From the NCBI GenBank assembly GCA_900539195.1, contig UQBC01000020.1:1-43843 (forward strand): 43,843 bases of DNA, written 5' to 3'. This document shows positions 22,848 to 30,500 of the stretch, one piece after another (position 1 is the first letter of the stretch; each line of letters opens with the position of its first letter). The position numbers and the translations under genes were made by a program. Origin of the DNA: an uncultured Oscillospiraceae bacterium (lineage in GTDB: Bacteria; Bacillota; Clostridia; Oscillospirales; Ruminococcaceae). The notes below the pieces were generated by a model. The model was not told where the DNA came from, did no database searches, and saw nothing but the letters and a program-made list of their open reading frames with translations.

Positions 22848-24164
22848 TCAATTATTTGATGTCACAAGCTCCTTGAAGTGCTTTCCTCTCTCTTCAAAGT
22901 TCTTGTAAAAGCCATAGCTTGCGGCGGCAGGCGATAAGATGCAACGTGTTTTCGTTACCTGCTTCGCATATTTCACAGCCTGCTCCATATCATCGGCATA
23001 GATCAGCTTTACAAGCGGATTTGTCACCTTCTCGGCTACTCTCTTGCCGCTGTCGGGAAGGATTATCAGATTTCTGACCGAAGTATCACCGCTGAGCCAG
23101 TCGGACAATTCATCATAAGGTATCCCCCTGTCCATTCCGCCTATTATCAGCGTATCGGTATCGGGATACGCTTTAAGTGCGGCTATCGCCGTCTGCGGCG
23201 CTGTGCTTATGCTGTCGTTGATATACTCTGCACCGTTCAGCGTGCAGACATATTCAAGCCTGTGTTCAAGTCCGCAAAACTGCGGAAGCGCATCAAGGCA
23301 CTGCTTTACGGTACAGCCTGCCTTTGTTGCGGCATAAATCGCTATCGCTATATTATATAGGTTATGCTCGCCTTTAAGCTTTGTATCTATCATATCGGCA
23401 GGGTAAAATTCATCACCGATAAAGATACCGCCGTTTCTTGTTCCTATATCACCGCAGGAAAAGCCGGCTGTAATGACCCTTGCCTTCGTATCGGCATACT
23501 GCTTTACCTCTTCACCGATTATCAGCGTATCGTTTTCATTCTGATAGCGGAAAATGTTCAGCTTTGCGTTTCGGTAAGCCGCAAAATCGGTATAGTGGTC
23601 AAGGTGTTCGGGGTAAACATTCAGCAGTACCGCCACATCGGGCGATGCCTTGACATATTCAAGCTGATGACAGGACATTTCACATACGATAACACAATCC
23701 TTTGTGAATTCCTCACGTCTTTCAAGCGGAGGTACGCCTATATTGCCTATAAGCATCGTATCCTTGCCGCTTTTTTCGATAAAGAATTTTATCAGGCTTG
23801 AAGTAGTTGACTTTCCCTTAGTTCCCGTGATTCCTATTATCATATTGTCGCAAAAACGTAAAAACAAGTCGGTCTGCGAGGTAATCTTAGCTTTTATTTC
23901 ATCGCTCACAATATTTTTCAGAATAACACCCGGAGCTTTCATTATAACATCGCAGTCGTCAAGGCAGGTAAGATAATCCTCTCCGCAGCAAAGCGTACAG
24001 CCTTCAGTTTCCGATTCCGGTACAGGATTCATATCGGCTACCGTAATGCTTTTGCAATTACAGTTTCCGAGCAGCTTCAATGTAGAATGTCCCTCTCTGC
24101 CAAAGCCTAAAATAACAACTTTCTTTCCCTCAAAAAACGCTTTCAGCTTTTCATCTATAGTCAT
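22848..24164 (-). CDS. murD2: Probable UDP-MurNAc-L-Ala--L-glutamate ligase (MurD2)
   Basis: Mur ligase of 438 aa with an N-terminal Rossmann-like domain (VVILGFGREGHS), ATP loop GTKGKSTTS (114-122), central NVYPEHLDHY (about 182-191) and C-terminal SPAAAS...NFEERG (411-427). Compared with E. coli MurD, the Ser and Phe that contact glutamate are kept (S416, F423), but Lys348 in NDSKAT is Ile319 (NDSIST) and Thr321 is Cys297. murL lies 14 bp upstream, so by analogy with the Xanthomonas MurD2-MurL route it probably adds L-Glu, not D-Glu. It could still be an ordinary MurD; a second murD elsewhere would strengthen the call. Confidence 0.8.
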   Translation of the reverse strand: MTIDEKLKAFFEGKKVVILGFGREGHSTLKLLGNCNCKSITVADMNPVPESETEGCTLCCGEDYLTCLDDCDVIMKAPGVILKNIVSDEIKAKITSQTDLFLRFCDNMIIGITGTKGKSTTSSLIKFFIEKSGKDTMLIGNIGVPPLERREEFTKDCVIVCEMSCHQLEYVKASPDVAVLLNVYPEHLDHYTDFAAYRNAKLNIFRYQNENDTLIIGEEVKQYADTKARVITAGFSCGDIGTRNGGIFIGDEFYPADMIDTKLKGEHNLYNIAIAIYAATKAGCTVKQCLDALPQFCGLEHRLEYVCTLNGAEYINDSISTAPQTAIAALKAYPDTDTLIIGGMDRGIPYDELSDWLSGDTSVRNLIILPDSGKRVAEKVTNPLVKLIYADDMEQAVKYAKQVTKTRCILSPAAASYGFYKNFEERGKHFKELVTSNN

Positions 24165-24178
24165 ATATCGTCACTTTC

Positions 24179-25489
24179 TTACTTCAGCAGTCCTATAAGA
24201 TGCTGAGGTACAAAATTATCATTGTCAAAATAATTATCCATGCTCTGCGGTACGGGCGGATCGGTTTTTGCGTAACGGCTGAGCAGATAAGGGAGCTTCT
24301 CTCCCCTGCGCTTTATTGCCATATACAGCGACAGCCTTACCTCGCTCTTTGTTCCTACGCATTCAAACGGCTTATCCTTGCCGTCAAGCACAAGCCCGTC
24401 AAACATATCCTCGTACTTTTCGCAGTCGAGCATATTCTTTCCGAATATCTTCACAAGCGTTTCATCGTCAAGAAATGCCGACAGCAGTATATATACATAA
24501 AGGCACTTTGCGCAATCCGCACACCATGTATCCGTCTTTGAGCCAAGATTACAGCTCTGGAACACAGGAAAATACTGCGGATAGGTAACAAATTTCTTTG
24601 CTATCTGCCACTCGCTCCACGGACGCAGAAGGCTGAAATACTGTATACTGTCATCAAGATAATCGGTAATGTAGCTTCTGAAATCACGCTCGAACTCAGT
24701 GCTTTTGCTGTACTGGTGATTTACCTGCCTGCCGCTGACATAGGTTTCATTCGCACTGCTTTCATTTGACAGAACTATATACTTCTTGCCGTAAAGATAA
24801 GCAAACAGATAAGCCGAGAATGCGACCACCGCCGAGAACGGCGTATGACCGTTCAGGTATCCGTCCGCATTGCGTTCAAGGAGCGCCCTGTCTATCGTTC
24901 TGCGAGGTCCGACAATTTTGCTTTCGTCAAAGCCTGCGACCTTGGCGCACTCTACCGTAGCGCCTCTCGGATTTATTATATAGCACAGCGTTTCATCGTG
25001 ATATTTTCTGAGCAGTTCAAGAGAAACAACGCTGTCCTTTCCGCCGCCTACCGCAACGAGATAACCGCCGACTTCCCTTTCACATCTGTATTTACGCTTG
25101 CCGTTATCATCAGGTACTATCTGCATAAAGCTGTCAAAATCAGCGTCTATATTATTTCTGTAGAAAAACTCTCCCAGTCCGTTGAAGTAGAGCTTTTTCC
25201 ACCACAGGCACTGCTTTTCGTCGAGAGAACCGCACTTTACCTTTACAACAGGCGGACAGGCACATTTCCAGTAGCTGACAAGCTCAGCCATACCGAGATT
25301 GAATATTATGTATTCGAGAAACGGAGTTACGTTTTTGAGAAGTCCGCTTTCGGTTTTCCACGAGGGATAAAAATGATAATCATCTATCGAAAAATGAAAG
25401 AATATTCCGTCATCGGCAATGTCGTAGCCGTGATATATAAATTCCTTGTGCATTTCACGAAGCTCTCTGTATTTTCCTGCGTTGTCCAT
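24179..25489 (-). CDS. murL: UDP-MurNAc-L-Ala-L-Glu epimerase (MurL)
   Basis: The 436-aa sequence is recognised as MurL, described in Xanthomonas oryzae as the ATP-dependent epimerase that turns the terminal L-Glu of UDP-MurNAc-L-Ala-L-Glu to D-Glu. Visible features are a PP-loop-type AVGGGKDS (residues 146-153), GYLNGHTPFSA (210-220), SNESSANE (241-248) and a Cys cluster C313, C323, C326, C329 (TWCADCAKC). The ATG follows AGGAGG. It directly precedes murD2, the same pairing as in Xanthomonas. In peptidoglycan synthesis the pair substitutes for glutamate racemase MurI. The family call is firm; activity in this host is inferred. Confidence 0.88.
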   Translation of the reverse strand: MDNAGKYRELREMHKEFIYHGYDIADDGIFFHFSIDDYHFYPSWKTESGLLKNVTPFLEYIIFNLGMAELVSYWKCACPPVVKVKCGSLDEKQCLWWKKLYFNGLGEFFYRNNIDADFDSFMQIVPDDNGKRKYRCEREVGGYLVAVGGGKDSVVSLELLRKYHDETLCYIINPRGATVECAKVAGFDESKIVGPRRTIDRALLERNADGYLNGHTPFSAVVAFSAYLFAYLYGKKYIVLSNESSANETYVSGRQVNHQYSKSTEFERDFRSYITDYLDDSIQYFSLLRPWSEWQIAKKFVTYPQYFPVFQSCNLGSKTDTWCADCAKCLYVYILLSAFLDDETLVKIFGKNMLDCEKYEDMFDGLVLDGKDKPFECVGTKSEVRLSLYMAIKRRGEKLPYLLSRYAKTDPPVPQSMDNYFDNDNFVPQHLIGLLK

Positions 25490-25504
25490 ACTGTTTCCTC
25501 CTGT

Positions 25505-26662
25505 TTATATTATAACCGGCTTTGAAGTAAATTCGGTACCGCACGGCTGTTTTTTATCAAGCGCCAATGCGTACAGATTTCCCGCTCTTTCTTCAAGTCT
25601 TGCAAAACGCTCCGCTTCCGCACTTGTTTTTGCCAGTGCCGAAAGCGATGTGTCCACAGACAGCTTATGCTCCCCTGCGGCAAGTATTTCCCTGCCCTTT
25701 GAATTCATTCCCAGTATCCTCGCATAAGCAGGAGGATTTTTAAGATCGTTTCCCGTTATGCCTAAGAATGCACACAGCACAAGTCTGCGTATTCTTGCCA
25801 TAGTAAAATTCTTTGATTTTATCATAAGCAGTAACTGCGGCAATGATACCGCGGTACGTACCGCTTTATATATCCTGCTGTCCATTCCGCCCGTGCCGTT
25901 GGGAAGCCGTTCAAATTCCGACTTTGACATAGTGCGTAGCTTTGCAAGGATTGCAGTTTCGATATTTTCAATATGTGCGAAATTCTCATAATCGGCAAAA
26001 TCGGTATATGCGCTTACATCTTCGCCTGCACTCAGCATTTTTCTGAGCCTTGATGCGCTTATCACCGTATCACTGCCCTCGTCACTGTCGTGTGCCGCAC
26101 CGCTTCTCATTACCGTGACCGGCTTTATCATACCGCCCAGCTTGTCAAGCGCACGGATATATTCGACAGCCAGCGTGTTGTTAGGCTCTGTAAGCGTTTG
26201 CACGACATCTGACGTATAATTCTTCTCGACCGTCTGCTTCAGTGCCGCAGGATACGAAGCGCCTTTACGCATAAGGTTGAAAAACTCATCGGTCTGCACC
26301 GCATATTCAACTGCTCCTGCCGCCTCCTCAAGCACAGAAACATCACCGCATTCACTGCCGAAGCTCAGCATATCGACACAACCGAGTGAATCGGCAATAC
26401 GGCAAGCCCCCATAGCAAAATGCTCCGCACTCGACAGTGCAAACGGAGTAGGCAGTTCGACCACCAGATCCGCACCTCCCATAAGTGCGGCTCTCGCTCT
26501 CGCATATTTATCCGCAAGCGCAACATCGCCCCTCTGGGTGAAATTTCCGCTCATAACGCATACGATATGAGTTGCGCCGTGCTGTAAACGGGTTTGCTCT
26601 ATGTGATATTTATGTCCGTTGTGGAACGGATTGTATTCGCATATAATAGCCGCTGTTTTCAT
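25505..26662 (-). CDS. tmcAL: tRNA(Met) cytidine acetate ligase TmcAL
   Basis: Forms N4-acetylcytidine at the wobble position of elongator tRNA-Met from acetate and ATP in Firmicutes (formerly YlbM). The nucleotidyltransferase-like start IICEYNPFHNGHKYHI contains the HNGH motif (14-17); VMSGNFTQRGDVALADKYARA and the VVELPTPFALSSAEHFA stretch are diagnostic. 385 aa is near the usual size. ATG after AAAGGAT. Its 16-bp gap to murL places it in the same operon. Confidence 0.95.
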   Translation of the reverse strand: MKTAAIICEYNPFHNGHKYHIEQTRLQHGATHIVCVMSGNFTQRGDVALADKYARARAALMGGADLVVELPTPFALSSAEHFAMGACRIADSLGCVDMLSFGSECGDVSVLEEAAGAVEYAVQTDEFFNLMRKGASYPAALKQTVEKNYTSDVVQTLTEPNNTLAVEYIRALDKLGGMIKPVTVMRSGAAHDSDEGSDTVISASRLRKMLSAGEDVSAYTDFADYENFAHIENIETAILAKLRTMSKSEFERLPNGTGGMDSRIYKAVRTAVSLPQLLLMIKSKNFTMARIRRLVLCAFLGITGNDLKNPPAYARILGMNSKGREILAAGEHKLSVDTSLSALAKTSAEAERFARLEERAGNLYALALDKKQPCGTEFTSKPVII

Positions 26663-26690
26663 TGTGTACCGTTATCCTTTTAAGTCAAAT

Positions 26691-27293
26691 TTACTTTCTG
26701 CTGTATCTGAAGTCGCACATATCAGCACCCTCAGCTATAGTTTTTGTTCTTGTGAGCTTCATATCCATAATGTCCGCAAGAACATAGTCCATACGGCACA
26801 TATACTGTGCGAGTTCGGGACAGCCCTCGTCTTTGCACAACTTGCATACACCGCATTCGTGATAGTCATAACCAAGCTCATATTCATCGTTTGCAGGTAA
26901 TATATCAACTACCCAGTCGTTTTCATATTTTCTCTTGTGGCTTTCTTCCGACCACGCAAGACGTCCGGGCATCTTCTTTTCGTCAAGATAACTGTCTACA
27001 TTTCCTACAGCTTTGTGAAACAGCTTTGAAGCACATAATCCGTCTTTTAATATTTCGTAATTTTCTTCCGCCGTCTTTCCTGTACTGCGGTTCATAGCGA
27101 TAAAATATGCGCCCATCATATAAGAGCTCATCAGCTTTGACTTGCCGATGTCTTTTGCACGGGTAACTATCGCCTTATGCTCGGCAAAAATCTTCTTCGC
27201 CATATCTTTCGGAAAATTCCGTCTTTCAAGTTCAGCCTTTACTGCGCTGTGATAAAAATGACTGAGAATTCTCACGTTGAACGAATAGTTCAT
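26691..27293 (-). CDS. L-2-amino-thiazoline-4-carboxylic acid hydrolase-family protein
   Basis: Belongs to the ATC hydrolase-like family, named after an enzyme of L-cysteine production from ATC in Pseudomonas. Most members are of unknown function. Features are the Cys-rich segment HECGVCKLCKDEGCPEL (about residues 145-161) and the C-terminal GADMCDFRY, typical of the family, where the Cys is thought to matter. 200 aa. It is probably the first gene of ATC-tmcAL-murL-murD2. No strong promoter is seen, but TATAAA and an inverted repeat lie upstream at 27320-27352. Confidence 0.8.
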   Translation of the reverse strand: MNYSFNVRILSHFYHSAVKAELERRNFPKDMAKKIFAEHKAIVTRAKDIGKSKLMSSYMMGAYFIAMNRSTGKTAEENYEILKDGLCASKLFHKAVGNVDSYLDEKKMPGRLAWSEESHKRKYENDWVVDILPANDEYELGYDYHECGVCKLCKDEGCPELAQYMCRMDYVLADIMDMKLTRTKTIAEGADMCDFRYSRK

Positions 27294-27333
27294 TTGGTTT
27301 TTACTTTGCCTTTCTTAAAACACTTTATATTTC

Positions 27334-27352
27334 CAACAATCAATATTTGTTG
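27334..27352. promoter_or_regulatory. Inverted repeat upstream of the ATC-hydrolase operon
   Basis: CAACAA (27334-27339), 7-bp spacer, TTGTTG (27347-27352), located 41-59 bp upstream of the ATG. It could be a regulator site; the -10-like TATAAA on the minus strand lies just downstream. Weak evidence. Confidence 0.35.
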
Positions 27353-27407
27353 TTTAATGTCTGTTGTATCACTGCTCCCCGACCGTCCGCCGTACTTCAG
27401 CCCCTCA

Positions 27408-27552
27408 CCGACCTTTAAAAAGGTCGGAATTCGGAACGGACATTGCCGCCCGCCGTTTTGCTATCCTGCGGATAGCCGAAACTGCCCCAAAGGCGGAATT
27501 GTCTGCGGCGACTCGCCGCAAGGTCGGAATTTGAAGCGGCACATTGCCGCTT
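27408..27552. repeat. Hairpin-dense block with degenerate direct repeats after polC
   Basis: Four perfect hairpins: CCGACCTT/AAGGTCGG (27408-27427), GCTATCC/GGATAGC (27460-27476), TGCGGCG/CGCCGCA (27504-27520) and AAGCGGC/GCCGCTT (27534-27552). A unit starting AAGGTCGGAATT recurs at 27420 and 27520, both ending in an ACATTGCCGC (or similar) segment, with a variant AAGGCGGAATT at 27490. The last hairpin runs into the polC stop codon. It has no reading frame with a ribosome site. It looks like the block at 1929-2072 in style, though I see no long shared sequence. Confidence 0.7.
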
Positions 27553-30500
27553 AAAAGAATGAGATTTGTGCGGATTGAGGGAGATCCCCGAATACGTTCA
27601 TATCATACAGCTTGCTGAGAACGGTGCTGTTTATACCTGATTGTGCCTGAATATCCTCAAGGCAGATGAAATCTCCCTTGTCGATAACTTCCTTGAGCTT
27701 AATTGCGGCGTTTTCACCGCAGCCCTCTACCGCAAGGAACGGCAGACGGAGGTTTCCGTCCTCTATCGCATAAGTTGTAGCCCTCGACTTCTTATAATCA
27801 ACAGGCAGGAACGTGATACCTCTTAGCATCATTTCATATATCAGCAGCAGTGCGTCAAGCATACCCTTGTCTTTTGCAGTAGCCTCCGGGTTTGACTGAA
27901 TAAGCTGTATCTTGTTTCTTACGCTCTCCTTACCACCGAGAACCGTCTTTACATCTATATTTTCAGTGTGCTTTGTAAGTACCGCAGAATAGAATTCCGA
28001 CGGATAATAGACCTTGAACCAGCACAGCTTTACAGCACCGGTTACATAAGCGGCGGCGTGTGCCTTAGGGAACATATACTTTATCTTCTTACAGCTTTCA
28101 ATATACCACTGCGGTACATTGTTTTCTTCAAACGCCTTGTATATATCCTCGTTGAACAGCTTCTTGGCATTACCCTTACGGGTTATCTCCATTATCTTGA
28201 ATGCAAGCTTCGGCTCAAGACCCTGATGCATAAGGTAAACCATAATATCGTCACGGCATCCGATAACCTCTGAAATCGTGCAGGTTCCGTCAGAGATAAG
28301 ATCCTGTGCGTTTCCGAGCCATACGTCAGTACCGTGCGACAGACCCGAAATCTGTAAAAGGTCGGAGAATTTCTTCGGCTGTGCGTCCTTAAGCATCTGC
28401 AGTGTAAACGGCGTGCCGAATTCGGGGATACCGTATGTACCGCTTGAAACGCCGAGATCCTCCTCTTTTATGCCGAGCGGCTCTGTCGAGGTGAACAGTT
28501 CCATGACCTTAGGATCGCTCGTCGGAACATCCGCTATCTTTATGCCCGTCATATCCTCAAGGTGCTTATACAGCGTCGGCACATCGTGTCCGAGTTCATC
28601 GAGCTTAAGTATAGTATCGTGCAGTGCGTGGAAGTCGAAGTGCGTTGTGATCATATCGCTCTCCGTCTTATCCGCCGGGTGCTGAACCGCCGTGAAGTCA
28701 TAAACCTCATAATCGCTCGGTACAACGACCATTCCGCCGGGATGCTGTGACGTTGTTCTCTTAACGCCTGTACAGCCTGCCGCAAGACGTGATATCTCAG
28801 CAGGATTTGCCGTCATACCCTTCTTTTCAAGCCATTTGCGTACAAAGCCCTCGGCTGTCTTTTCCTGCACGGCGGAGATAGTACCCGCCTTGAAAACGTG
28901 ATCCTTACCGAACAGTTCTTCGGTGTATCTGTGGACCTTTCCCTGTACCTCGCCCGAGAAGTTAAGGTCAATATCGGGCGACTTATCGCCGTCAAATCCG
29001 AGGAACGTTTCAAACGGTATATCGTGACCGTCACGGATCATATCTATATCGCAGTTCGGACACTTTTTCGGCGGCAGGTCAAAGCCCGAGCCGTATGAGC
29101 CGTCAAGGATAAATTCGTTGTGCCGGCACTTGGGACATCTGTAGTGCGGAGGCAAGGGGTTTACCTCAGAGATACCTGCCATTATGGCAACTACCGATGA
29201 ACCTACCGAGCCTCGTGAGCCGACAAGATAACCGTTCTTTTCCGAAAATGCAACCAGCTTCTGCGCTATCATATACAGTACGGCGAATCCGTGCTTTATG
29301 ATAGAGTCAAGCTCCTTCTTGAGTCGTTTTTCAACTGTTTCCGGCAGATTGTCACCGTACCATGCGTGCGCCCTGTCCCAGCAAAGCTGCTGTAATTCTT
29401 CGTCTGCACCGTCAATGTGAGGAGTATATGTGCCTGTGGGGATAGGCCGTACCACCTCGATCATATCGGCGATTCTGTTTGTGTTTGTAATAACGACTTC
29501 CTTCGCCTTTTCTTCACCGAGATAAGCAAATTCCTCAAGCATTTCATCGGTAGTTCTGAAATAAAGCGGCGGCTGATTTGCAAAGTCCTCATAGCCCTGT
29601 CCCGCCTGCAGTACCTCACGGAATACAGCGTCCTCAGGGTCTTTGAAATGCACGTCACAGGTAGCGACTACCGGCTTTCCGAGCCTGTCGCCGAGCTCGA
29701 CTATGGCACGGTTGAGATCTCTCAGATCCTCTTCACTGCTTACCTTGCCGTTTCTCAGCAGGAACATATTATTGCCGATAGGCTGTATCTCAAGATAATC
29801 ATAGAACGATGCGATTTCCTCTATCTTCTCCTGCGATTCCTTTTCAAGTATCGCCCTGAAAAGCTCGCCCGCCTCGCACGCACTTCCTATGATAAGTCCC
29901 TCTCTGTATTGCGACAGCAAGGATTTCGGTATTCTCGGCTTTTTATAGAAATAATCAAGGTTCGATGCGGAAATAAGTCTGTACAGATTTTTCAGACCGA
30001 CCTTGTTCTTTACAAGAATTATCTGGTGATATGTAGGCAGCTTCTTTATATCCACACTTCCGAATGCCGTGTTGAAGTCGCCTATGTATTCAAGCTTAGC
30101 GGTCTTTCTTGTATCGTTTACTATGTGCATATATATCATGCACAGCATTTCTGCATCCGCAACCGCTCTGTGATGGTCAAAGTCGCCCAGCTTGAAATAC
30201 TTTGCTATAGTGTCAAGCTTATAGTTCTTGATACCCTTGAGCGCCGCTTTTGCAATACTCAGCGTATCGACTACAGGATTATCAAAGCTCTTTTCCATTC
30301 TCGTGGCGGCGCTTCTTATAAACGAAACGTCAAACTTCGCGTTATGTGCGCATACAGGCGCATTACCGCAGAATGTCATAAAGTCGGTTACGGCAATATC
30401 CTCTGTCGGAGCGTCCGCTACCATATCGTCCGTGATACCCGTAAGCTCCGTGATATTTGACGGTATCGGCATCATCGGGTTTACAAAAGTAGAAAAACGG

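Noticed and set aside
24845..25525. 226-aa reading frame on + strand opposite murL
   Set aside because: Antisense to murL, whose family motifs and AGGAGG site are clear; no support for a gene here.
29417..30460. 347-aa reading frame on + strand
   Set aside because: It is fully antisense to the polC coding region, has no ribosome site and no family motif; it is a shadow caused by codon bias.
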